14,425 nucleotides of DNA, from assembly GCA_020062525.1 (NCBI GenBank), contig JAGUWE010000024.1:1-14425 (forward strand). The letters run 5' to 3'. The notes beneath the pieces are model-generated. The model was not told the DNA's origin, ran no database searches, and worked only from the letters and a program-made list of their open reading frames with translations. The position numbers and the translations under genes were made by a program. Positions 1 through 5,724 of the stretch are shown piece by piece (the stretch's first letter is position 1; every line of letters starts with the position of its first letter). This stretch comes from Patescibacteria group bacterium (GTDB lineage Bacteria; Patescibacteriota; Patescibacteriia; JAACEG01; JAGUWE01).

Positions 1-5
1 GGGTT

Positions 6-36
6 ATTAGTAATAAAGTTCGACCTTTATTCTAAT
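6..36. repeat. near-perfect 31-bp dyad
   Basis: ATTAG-T-AATAAAG (6-18) faces CTTTATTCTAAT (25-36) across a TTCGAC loop. The arms pair over 12 bp with one bulged T. The T-rich sequence after it is not a clean U-tract, so it is not an obvious terminator. It could be a protein-binding dyad, a recombination site or the edge of another mobile segment. Function unknown; the symmetry itself is certain. Confidence 0.55.
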
Positions 37-90
37 TTTACCTTAAAAAGGTGACTTTTGTTGATTTTAAAGGACTTTTTGAATTATGTC

Positions 91-150
91 CCAGCCTCCG
101 AAGCGGAGCAAAATATGAGTGGAGGATCCGATGTCCATCGGAGCCGTAAC
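91..150. other. GC-rich structured block with two hairpins, no gene
   Basis: This stretch is clearly more GC-rich than its surroundings. It has two consecutive hairpins: CTCCG-AAG-CGGAG (96-108) and TCCGATG-TC-CATCGGA (127-142). The second is extended by GG/CC after one A-G mismatch. It abuts the outer end of the left inverted repeat. A 45-codon open frame (131-268) runs from here into the repeat, but no known protein was recognised. It may be a dispersed palindromic element or part of a small RNA. Apart from that frame, bases 1-264 hold no supportable gene. Confidence 0.45.
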
Positions 151-162
151 CAGATATACGCT

Positions 163-275
163 GTTAGCTGATGTATTCCTTTTATTTTGTCCCGCCAATG
201 GCGGGACTTGTTTTAAAAAATTTTCAAATTTCTTTTTCCGTTTTGGGCGAAGGGCAGAGGGGAATTAAAGGGGTG
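163..275 (-). repeat. left inverted repeat of the R-M segment
   Basis: Read on the minus strand this copy matches the plus-strand copy at 2292-2388. The shared parts, in order, are a CACC...ATTCCCCTCT stretch, a near-identical 30-bp A/T block ending in TTTTTTAAAACA, a hairpin of different sequence, and a block with AAAAGGAATA ending in TCAGCTAAC. Outside CAGCTAAC both sides continue with TGGTTA, but this side has about 10 extra bases (153-162). The two copies bracket the methyltransferase and endonuclease. They could be the ends of a mobile segment, or two copies of a dispersed repeat. Confidence 0.7.
189..214 (+). terminator. hairpin inside left repeat, terminator-like on plus strand
   Basis: GTCCCGCC-AAT-GGCGGGAC (189-207) is a perfect 8-bp stem followed by TTGTTTT, the shape of a modest rho-independent terminator for plus-strand transcription. 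For the minus-strand R-M genes it is followed by A's, so it would not terminate them in the classical way. The same position in the right repeat has a different hairpin (2347-2363), so structure rather than sequence may be what is kept. Confidence 0.4.
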
Positions 276-294
276 AATGCCCGAAGCCCAAAAC
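240..294. repeat. long hairpin with symmetric GAA/GAA internal loop
   Basis: GTTTTGGGC (240-248) pairs with GCCCAAAAC (286-294). Next comes a GAA/GAA internal loop (249-251 and 283-285), then GGGC/GCCC (252-255 and 279-282). The long hairpin overlaps the inner edge of the left inverted repeat. It also supplies the last in-frame codons and the terminal stop (265-267) of the endonuclease pseudogene. It looks like an insertion that replaced the original 3' end of that gene. Confidence 0.6.
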
Positions 295-927
295 TCCTTT
301 TTTACTCAATCTTTTTATTTCTGCTTCAATCCCTTTAATTACTTCTGGGTTATGAATTTTTTTATTTTTGCCCTCGGTTATTGAGATAATATAAAATACT
401 TTTCCGCCGTATTTTGCAGTAAATTTTTCGTGTGTCTTTTTTTGTTATTCTCTTTCGTTTATTATTTGAGTGATATATTCATAGCCAGCAGGCTTAATTT
501 GCAGACCAATATATTTATCGTTAATTTTTATAAAATAATCAACATTATAGCCACGATCCCATTCGTCTGGCGCAGACTCAATTTTTATCCCGAGAATTTT
601 TTCAAGCTGTCCATAAATTGTCTGAATTTCTAATTGATAACCATCAAAAGTTCTGTTTATAACCAAATTATAAATAAAGTTTATACAATCTTCTTCAGTA
701 ACATCTTCTATTTCAGCTTTGCAAACGTCTGTAACTTTAATAAATAAAATTTTGCCAAGTTGTTTAAGGTGTTCTTTTGAATAGGCTTTATCTAAATAAA
801 ATTTCTCCCAATCTTTTAAGGTTTTTGGGGCACATTTTCTTATTAATTCAGCGACTGGGCCGACTTTGCTTTTTCTGGTTAGTCCCCACCGCATACTTGC
901 CTGATTTAAAATCCATTCTTTTGCCAT
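265..927 (-). pseudogene. MjaI-family type II restriction endonuclease with premature stop
   Basis: The N-terminal 160 residues (927 down to 448) resemble the MjaI restriction endonuclease family, whose founder cuts CTAG. Visible features are MAKEWILN at the start, PDEWDRGYNVDYF (120-132) and GLQIKP (141-146), giving a PD-(D/E)xK-like core D130...Q143-x-K145. A TAA at 445-447 stops the frame. The same frame then continues for about 60 codons with family-like sequence, including KTHEKFTAKYGGKVF and IHNPEVIKGIEAEI, and ends at TAA 265-267. One nonsense change therefore explains the break. The last residues (about GVLGFGHSPL) come from the adjacent hairpin repeat and are probably not native. The start codon lies 1 nt after the methyltransferase stop with no ribosome site, which suggests translational coupling. 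A shortened protein keeping D130/K145 could still be made, but loss of the C-terminal part of the fold makes activity doubtful. A sequencing error is the main alternative. Confidence 0.75.
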
Positions 928-928
928 A

Positions 929-2227
929 TTATTTTGTTAAATTTAAAAATTTTAATTTATATTTGTAGTCAGAACTACTATCAACCTCGACTAATTTATT
1001 TTTTATCAGGTGAGCATTTATAAAAGTTTTATTTTGTAAATACAAATAGCACAATAAAGTATTATTTTTATCATATTTTAAATTATCGAATCTTAAAAAT
1101 ATTCTCTGCTTGCTTAGTTTGTCTTTAAGAAAATTGACTGCCTCTTTTGATTTATTAGGGTTGTTTTTAACGCCTAATAACTTTACAATTAAGTCATTAC
1201 TTAATTTTAATGTCTCGGGGTCAATTATTTCTTTTACGGTAAAAAATTCATCCCTTTGTTTTTTGTGTTCATCTATTCTTGATCCAAATTGTAATTTTTT
1301 AGGGTCAACCCTTTTATCAAGTTTAATCGGATCTTTAAAAATGTAAGGTAATTTTGAAATTTGATCTTTGAAGTCCGTATCAATGTTTTTTTGCTCGATA
1401 AAATTTACGCTTGAATTATCAAACATTTTGCTAACGCCGACATCTAATTTTTGTCTTATCATCTCAATAAATTTTGGATTAATTTCATAACCCACGGAAT
1501 TGCGGCCCAAATTCTTTGCCGCCAATGAAGTTGTACCACTACCAACGAATGGATCAAGCACGGTATCTCCAGCAAATGAAAACATTTTAATCAATCTTTT
1601 TGGCAATTCTTCTGGAAACATAGCAATGTGTTCGTCTTGACGCACACCATTAAAACTCCAATGGCCTTGAAAATATGTATTCCATTCTTCTTTCGTCATT
1701 TTTGAAAGTTCTTTTAAGTTCTTGTCTATTTTTTCTGAAGCTCCATTTTTCTTAAAGAACAAAATAAATTCATAATCCAATTTAATTATGCCATTTCTCG
1801 GATAGGGAAATGAGCCCATTATTGTAGCTCCGCCCGATGTGTTCATTGTAGTAGATTTTTGCCATATAATCGCACCCATATAATCAAAACCGATAGTTTC
1901 GCAAAATTTAATTATTTCTGTTCTAATAGGGATAATTTTGTATCGACCATAATAAACCGAGCGTGCAAATTGATCGCCGATGTTAATGCACAAACGACAG
2001 CCATTTTTTAAAACCCTATAACATTCTTGCCAAACCAAATTAAGATTATTTATATAGTTTTCATAGCTGTCGTTATATCCGATCTGATCGTCTGTTCCAT
2101 AATCTTTTAATTGCCAATAAGGTGGTGATGTTATCACTAAATGTGTAGAATTATCAGCCAATTCTTTCATCTGTCTTGAATCACCTCTTATAATTTTGTG
2201 GTTGGTTTTTATATCGTTTATTGTCAT
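929..2227 (-). CDS. DNA (cytosine-N4?) methyltransferase fused to inactive SNase-like domain
   Basis: This is an S-adenosylmethionine-dependent DNA methyltransferase, 432 residues long. Catalytic motif TSPPYW is at 33-38 and SAM-binding motif DPFVGSGTT at 225-233, the beta-class order. SPPY favours N4-cytosine methylation. Pairing with an MjaI-like endonuclease suggests the target CTAG (inference). Residues 326-430 look like a staphylococcal nuclease (TNase) domain: VKEIIDPETLKLS, VKLLGV, FDNLKYDK and TFINAHLIKN follow that fold. The three catalytic residues of SNase (R35, E43, R87) appear replaced by K, N and N/T, so this domain is probably non-catalytic and may help bind DNA. The gene is first in a two-gene minus-strand unit and has a TATAAT box only 4 nt from the ATG. 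No frameshift is visible, so it would still protect DNA when the endonuclease is dead. Confidence 0.85.
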   Translation of the reverse strand: MTINDIKTNHKIIRGDSRQMKELADNSTHLVITSPPYWQLKDYGTDDQIGYNDSYENYINNLNLVWQECYRVLKNGCRLCINIGDQFARSVYYGRYKIIPIRTEIIKFCETIGFDYMGAIIWQKSTTMNTSGGATIMGSFPYPRNGIIKLDYEFILFFKKNGASEKIDKNLKELSKMTKEEWNTYFQGHWSFNGVRQDEHIAMFPEELPKRLIKMFSFAGDTVLDPFVGSGTTSLAAKNLGRNSVGYEINPKFIEMIRQKLDVGVSKMFDNSSVNFIEQKNIDTDFKDQISKLPYIFKDPIKLDKRVDPKKLQFGSRIDEHKKQRDEFFTVKEIIDPETLKLSNDLIVKLLGVKNNPNKSKEAVNFLKDKLSKQRIFLRFDNLKYDKNNTLLCYLYLQNKTFINAHLIKNKLVEVDSSSDYKYKLKFLNLTK

Positions 2228-2231
2228 AGTG

Positions 2232-2261
2232 ATTATATTCTACATTAAATATTGTATTTAA
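2232..2261 (-). promoter_or_regulatory. probable sigma70 promoter of the methyltransferase
   Basis: On the minus strand a perfect TATAAT (2237-2232) lies 18 bp after a weak TTAAAT (2261-2256). Only 4 nt separate the -10 box from the methyltransferase ATG, so transcription would start at or next to the start codon and the mRNA would be nearly leaderless. Confidence 0.5.
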
Positions 2262-2267
2262 TAAATC

Positions 2268-2292
2268 GTTTTCGTAGCGGAGCGGAGAAAAC
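2268..2292. repeat. small palindrome with AGCGGAG loop motif
   Basis: GTTTTC (2268-2273) pairs with GAAAAC (2287-2292) around a G-rich loop holding AGCGGAG twice. The same 7-mer is in the hairpin at 96-108 and, on the other strand, in the palindrome inside the GT2 gene (2821-2842). It lies between the methyltransferase promoter and the right inverted repeat. Confidence 0.45.
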
Positions 2293-2388
2293 ACCTTATT
2301 CCCCTCTTTAATTAATGAAAAAAAATTTGGAAATTTTTTAAAACAATTGGGCGATAGCCCCAAAAAGAAAAGGAATATTTCAGCTAAC
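2292..2388 (+). repeat. right inverted repeat of the R-M segment
   Basis: Plus-strand partner of the 163-275 repeat. It ends in AAAAGGAATATTTCAGCTAAC and holds a shorter hairpin TTGGG/CCCAA (2347-2363) in place of the left copy's 8-bp stem. Outside it comes TGGTTATTATAC. The indels between the copies, read in one frame, are multiples of three and most substitutions are conservative (LAEIFL against LADVFL, CFKKF.NFF in both). The repeat may therefore derive from coding DNA. Confidence 0.7.
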
Positions 2389-2394
2389 TGGTTA

Positions 2395-2448
2395 TTATAC
2401 AAACTTTATATATGATAATAGCCAAAAATTTGTATGTTATACAAACTT
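2395..2448. repeat. two 12-bp direct repeats TTATACAAACTT
   Basis: TTATACAAACTT occurs at 2395-2406 and 2437-2448, just outside the right inverted repeat and upstream of the recombinase scar. The second copy overlaps a palindrome, TTGTAT-GTT-ATACAA (2430-2444 region). These could be operator or recombinase-binding sites. No functional evidence. Confidence 0.4.
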
Positions 2449-2458
2449 ATGTTATTCT
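2430..2458 (+). promoter_or_regulatory. weak candidate promoter
   Basis: TTGTAT (2430-2435), a 17-bp spacer and TATTCT (2453-2458) could have driven the recombinase now reduced to a scar, and perhaps the downstream GT2 gene. Both boxes match consensus at only four positions, so this is tentative. Confidence 0.25.
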
Positions 2459-2511
2459 TACTAAGAGTGTATAAGTATTGCTAAGACCACATTTATTATA
2501 ACAAAATCATT

Positions 2512-2631
2512 ATGGAAACGCAAGGATTGGCTGTAAATTTATTCAGAAAGACCGAGGAACTGTTGAAATTAAGAAATTACAGCCCCAAAACAAAAATATC
2601 AAAAGTCCATTATGATGACTTGGGTCGTTAA
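2512..2631 (+). pseudogene. Xer-type tyrosine recombinase deletion scar
   Basis: The 39-codon frame begins METQGLAVNLFRKTEELLK, then LRNYSPKT, the start of the N-terminal SAM-like core-binding domain of XerC/XerD-type recombinases (which usually go on like IKSYL). After T27 the match stops. In another frame the next bases (2592-2612) read KNIKSPL. Dropping one T (2613) restores DDLGR and the TAA at 2629-2631. KIKSPLD-like ends are, from memory, common at the C-terminus of such recombinases. So the first 27 codons appear joined directly to the last dozen, with the catalytic middle deleted and a 1-nt shift. No R-H-R-Y residues remain. The gene is dead. Its position beside the inverted repeat suggests this is an old integration site. 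Confidence 0.65.
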
Positions 2632-2638
2632 ATAAAAT

Positions 2639-3373
2639 ATGCCAAACCCTCAGATTAGCATTATTATCCCAACTTATCAGCATGCCAAAGAATTAGCGAA
2701 ATGTTTGGAAAGCATTTTAGCGCAAACTTTTAATAATTACGAGGTGATAGTGGTTAATGATGGTTCAACTGATAAGACAGGTGAGATTTTAGAAAAATAT
2801 AAAAAAAAATTCGGAATTCAACCCCTCGACTCCGCTCAGGGTATAAATACGAAATTTAAAATTATTAATCAGGAAAATAAAGGTTCAAATCCGGCGCGCA
2901 ATAGCGGAGCCAAAGAGGCGAGGGGAGAGTATCTTCTTTTTTGCGACGCCGATGCAATAATGAAACATCGGATGTTAGAAAAAATGGCAAATGCCCTGCA
3001 AGCCAATCCTGACAAAAGTTATATTTATTCCTCATTCAAATTTGGCTGGAAAACTTTTCGGCTTTGGCCATTTGAAGCAGAAAAACTTAAAAAAATGAAT
3101 TATATCCACACCACATCGCTTTTGCGCCGCGCTGATTTTCCCGGCTTTGATGAAAAAATTAAACGACTTCAAGATTGGGATTTGTGGTTGACTCTTTTAG
3201 AGCAAGGCAAAACCGGCGTTTGGATTTCGGAAATTCTTTTTCAAGTTACGCCCAGAAAATCCGGTATGAGCCAATGGTTTCCTTCATTTTTTTATAAATT
3301 GTTGCCCTTTTTGCCGCAGGTTAAAAAATACCAAGAAGCGGAAAAGGTTGTAAAAGAGAAACACCAGATTTAA
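2639..3373 (+). CDS. family 2 glycosyltransferase
   Basis: GT-A fold glycosyltransferase that would move a sugar from a nucleotide-sugar to a surface polysaccharide or lipid-linked glycan. It has ISIIIPTY (6-13), nucleotide-binding DGSTD (41-45), ARNSGA (86-91), metal-binding DAD (103-105) and QDWDLW (178-183), the usual order for GT2. At 244 residues it is a short catalytic domain with no membrane anchor. Residues 59-72 (GIQPLDSAQGINTK) are an extra loop encoded by a palindromic repeat inserted in frame between the usual helix and the KIINQENKG strand. The start ATG has no Shine-Dalgarno site and lies 7 nt after the recombinase scar. The acceptor and sugar cannot be read from the sequence. 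Confidence 0.85.
   Translation: MPNPQISIIIPTYQHAKELAKCLESILAQTFNNYEVIVVNDGSTDKTGEILEKYKKKFGIQPLDSAQGINTKFKIINQENKGSNPARNSGAKEARGEYLLFCDADAIMKHRMLEKMANALQANPDKSYIYSSFKFGWKTFRLWPFEAEKLKKMNYIHTTSLLRRADFPGFDEKIKRLQDWDLWLTLLEQGKTGVWISEILFQVTPRKSGMSQWFPSFFYKLLPFLPQVKKYQEAEKVVKEKHQI
2809..2856. repeat. REP-like palindrome inserted in GT2 gene
   Basis: The core (2821-2842) starts ACCCCTCGACTCC and ends GCTCAGGGT. It has self-complementary ends and flanking imperfect arms, AATTCGGAATTCA on the left and ATAAATACGAAATT on the right. CCCTGAGCGGAGTCGA-type palindromes are, to my knowledge, widely dispersed in many bacterial genomes. Here the insert keeps the reading frame and adds about 14 residues to a surface loop. 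Confidence 0.65.
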
Positions 3374-3510
3374 TTCAAAATACAAAATGCAAAAATCAAA
3401 ATGACAATCTAAAATTTAAAAATTGACAACTCTGCTCTTAGAATGATGTTATAAATTATTTTAACATTTTACACTGTCATTTTACATTTTGATATTTGAA
3501 TTTTAAATTT
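3374..3510. repeat. inverted pair of AT-rich dispersed repeat
   Basis: The whole gap between the two glycosyltransferases is a diverged inverted repeat. The left arm (3374-3420) reads TTCAAAATACAAAATGC and so on. The right arm (3459-3510), reverse-complemented, has the same TTCAAATATCAAAATG and AAAATGACA pattern. A third copy lies at 9948-9996 before mreB. Both plus-oriented arms end within 10 nt of a start codon. The pair would form a long imperfect stem around the promoter at 3423-3455. Confidence 0.6.
3423..3455 (+). promoter_or_regulatory. extended -10 promoter for GT4
   Basis: TGT-TATAAA (3447-3455) is an extended -10 element. A consensus TTGACA sits at 3423-3428, with a 21-bp spacer that is longer than ideal. 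Transcription would start near 3462 and the leader would consist of the right repeat arm. It may drive GT4 and, if the hairpin at 4623-4638 is passed, the holB operon. Confidence 0.45.
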
Positions 3511-4623
3511 ATGTTAATTGGCATTGATGCTTCGCCTTTAAATCGCCACCATAAAACCGGAACTGAATGGTATACTCACCATCTGATTTTGAATTTGGCT
3601 AAAATTGATTTTTTTAATCAGTATTTACTTTATTGCCGTGAACCCTTAAGGGGAGAATTCACACAGTTGCCTGCCAATTTTAAAATCAAAGTCCTTAATT
3701 GGCCAATTAATAAATTTTGGACGCAGGGTCGGCTTTCCTTAGAGATGCTAATGCGGCCACCGGAAATTTTATTTGTGCCGGCCCAAGCTTTGCCTTTAAT
3801 TTGTCCTAAAAAAGTCATAACCACCGTTCATGACATTGGTTTTGAACGATTTCCTGAATATTATAGCGGCTTTGCCCGGCGCTATCTTCGCTTTTCAACC
3901 AAATTTGTTTTGAAAAAGGCAACTAAAATTATTGCTGTTTCCAATTTTACCAAAGAGGAATTGATTGATATTTATCAGACCGACGAAAATAAAATTAAAG
4001 TTGTCTATAATGGTTATAATCAGTTTTATCAAAAAAGTAAATCGCCACGAGTTAGTCAAAAAATATTAAACAAATTAAAAATTAAAAAACCATTTTTGCT
4101 TTCCATTGGCCGTCTGGAAAAAAAGAAAAATACCCCTGGAATTATTGAGTCCTTTCGGATTTTAATAGCCGATCAGACCTTATCTAATTTTGATTTACAA
4201 TTAGTTTTAGTTGGTCAGCCCGGTTTGGGTTATAATGAGATTAAAGAACAAATTAGAAAATCAAAATTGACGGATCGCGTTATTTTAACCGGCTGGTTAA
4301 ACGATCAGGTTAAAGCCGGCCTAATAGAGGAGGCCGAGGTTTTTGTTTTTCCTTCTTTTTACGAAGGGTTTGGCATTCCGATTATTGAAGCTATGGCCGC
4401 TGGTATTCCGGTAGTTACTTCTAATGTTGCTTCTTGTCCAGAAATCGCTGAAAAAGCCGCTTTAATTGTTGATCCCCAAAATCACCAAGCGATTGCCGAA
4501 GCAACTAAAAAGATTCTTTTAGATAGCCAATTGAAAGAAGAGTTAATTAAGCGCGGTCTTGAGCGAGCGAAAGCTTTTTCGTGGCAAAAATGTGCGCAGG
4601 AAACACTCCGAATTCTGGAATAG
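3511..4623 (+). CDS. family 4 glycosyltransferase
   Basis: GT-B fold retaining glycosyltransferase, 370 residues, probably adding mannose or a similar sugar during cell-surface polysaccharide assembly. The N-terminal domain begins MLIGIDASPLN and includes HKTGTEWY. The C-terminal nucleotide-sugar domain has SIGRLEKKKN (198-207, with the R and K that contact phosphates) and the E-x7-E motif EGFGIPIIE (285-293), followed by AMAAGIPVVTS. Length and motif order are normal. I chose ATG 3511. A TTG five codons upstream (3496) is in frame but lies in the AT-rich repeat arm and would add MNFKF, which is not typical. No Shine-Dalgarno site is visible. Substrate is unknown. Confidence 0.88.
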   Translation: MLIGIDASPLNRHHKTGTEWYTHHLILNLAKIDFFNQYLLYCREPLRGEFTQLPANFKIKVLNWPINKFWTQGRLSLEMLMRPPEILFVPAQALPLICPKKVITTVHDIGFERFPEYYSGFARRYLRFSTKFVLKKATKIIAVSNFTKEELIDIYQTDENKIKVVYNGYNQFYQKSKSPRVSQKILNKLKIKKPFLLSIGRLEKKKNTPGIIESFRILIADQTLSNFDLQLVLVGQPGLGYNEIKEQIRKSKLTDRVILTGWLNDQVKAGLIEEAEVFVFPSFYEGFGIPIIEAMAAGIPVVTSNVASCPEIAEKAALIVDPQNHQAIAEATKKILLDSQLKEELIKRGLERAKAFSWQKCAQETLRILE

Positions 4624-4638
4624 CAGACTTTAGTCTGC
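4623..4638. terminator. short perfect hairpin after GT4
   Basis: GCAGACT-TT-AGTCTGC starts in the last base of the GT4 stop codon. It is followed by ATTATTACTTC, which is only weakly U-rich. It may attenuate read-through into the next operon, or be one of the small dispersed palindromes common in this window. Confidence 0.4.
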
Positions 4639-4680
4639 ATTATTACTTCAATTTGGGTCAAAAAATGATAGGATTCAACT

Positions 4681-5724
4681 ATGAAAAAAGACAATTCAAA
4701 TAACAAACAACCGATTTTCAATTGGCCAATTATTGGGCATCGTCATATCATTAAATTTCTGGAAAAATCTATTATTAATGATAAATTAGCCCAAGCTTAT
4801 CTTTTTGTAGGACCAGTTCATTTAGGCAAAAGAACTTTAGCAGAAATTTTTATTGCTAATATTCTTTGTCAAGAAAAAACAAGACCCTGTGGCGAGTGTC
4901 TTCACTGTCGCCAACTAAAAGCGGGCTTGCATCCTGATATTTTCAAAATTGAACGGGAGAAAGACAAGTTTGGTAAACTCAAAAAGAATGTTAGTATTGA
5001 ACAAATTAGATTATTAAAAAACAAATTGTCCAGTACGAGTTTCGCTAGGTCCTACAAATTTGCTCTTATCTTAGAAGCCGAGTATCTTAGTGAAGGAGCT
5101 GCCAATGCCTTGCTTAAGACCTTAGAAGAACCAATGGGCAGGACTATTTTAATTTTAATAACTAGTCAAGCCGCCAAAGTTTTACCAACTATTAGATCCC
5201 GTTGTCAGATTATTAATTTTTTACTTGTTAGTAAAAAAGAAATTGCTGACCATTTAATTACTTTGTCTAAGAGACCAAATTTCAGTCAGACCTTAGCCAG
5301 TCTTTCTCAGGGCCGACCCGGGGTTGCTTTTCGTTTTTTTTATAATCAAGAACTATTGATTAAACACAATCAGCAAACCGAATTACTGCTTGATTTCTTT
5401 CAACAGGGTTTGACTGAAAGGTTTAAAAATTTAGGAACAATCATTAATTCTAAAAATAATTCTCCAATTACTCTGGCAGAAACGGAAGAACTACTGAATA
5501 ATTGGTTATTGGCTTTAAGAGACGTTATTTTAGTAAAAAATTTTGAAGTTGACTCTGTAGCTAATCAAAATTTACTTAAAAAAATTGAAAGGGTTAAAAA
5601 TTTATCTCACCATTCTCTTCTAAGTTTTATTTCTAATCTTGGACAAGCTAAAAATTATCTTGAGCAAAATGTTAATCCCAAATTAATCTTAGAAAATTTA
5701 ATTTTAAACTTTGAAAATTTATGA
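4681..5724 (+). CDS. holB: DNA polymerase III subunit delta' (clamp loader)
   Basis: Clamp-loader AAA+ protein that helps place the sliding clamp on DNA. Visible parts are Walker A GPVHLGKRT (44-52), a four-cysteine zinc module (C63, C70, C73, C76), a degenerate Walker B region (LILEAE, about 129-134), ALLKTLEEP (143-151) and the SRC motif (173-175) of the arginine finger. At 347 residues it matches delta' and lacks the long C-terminus of DnaX tau. The intact Walker A leaves open some ATP binding, and a short DnaX paralogue is the alternative. An AGGA at 4670-4673, 7 nt before the ATG, is one of the few Shine-Dalgarno-like sites here. Its TGA overlaps the next start by 4 nt (ATGA), indicating coupled translation. 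Confidence 0.85.
   Translation: MKKDNSNNKQPIFNWPIIGHRHIIKFLEKSIINDKLAQAYLFVGPVHLGKRTLAEIFIANILCQEKTRPCGECLHCRQLKAGLHPDIFKIEREKDKFGKLKKNVSIEQIRLLKNKLSSTSFARSYKFALILEAEYLSEGAANALLKTLEEPMGRTILILITSQAAKVLPTIRSRCQIINFLLVSKKEIADHLITLSKRPNFSQTLASLSQGRPGVAFRFFYNQELLIKHNQQTELLLDFFQQGLTERFKNLGTIINSKNNSPITLAETEELLNNWLLALRDVILVKNFEVDSVANQNLLKKIERVKNLSHHSLLSFISNLGQAKNYLEQNVNPKLILENLILNFENL

Noticed and set aside
430..633. Hydrophobic 67-codon frame on the plus strand
   Set aside because: It lies antisense to the endonuclease; hydrophobicity is what AT-rich antisense DNA gives by chance.
2181..2402. 73-codon open frame on the minus strand
   Set aside because: It overlaps the start of the methyltransferase in another frame and runs through its promoter and the right inverted repeat. 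No family was recognised.
2430..2457. Possible dif site (TTATGTTATTC half-site)
   Set aside because: Only one half resembles the XerD arm; the other half does not match the XerC arm.
3496..3510. TTG start five codons upstream for GT4
   Set aside because: It lies inside the AT-rich repeat arm and adds residues not typical of the family; ATG 3511 fits better.
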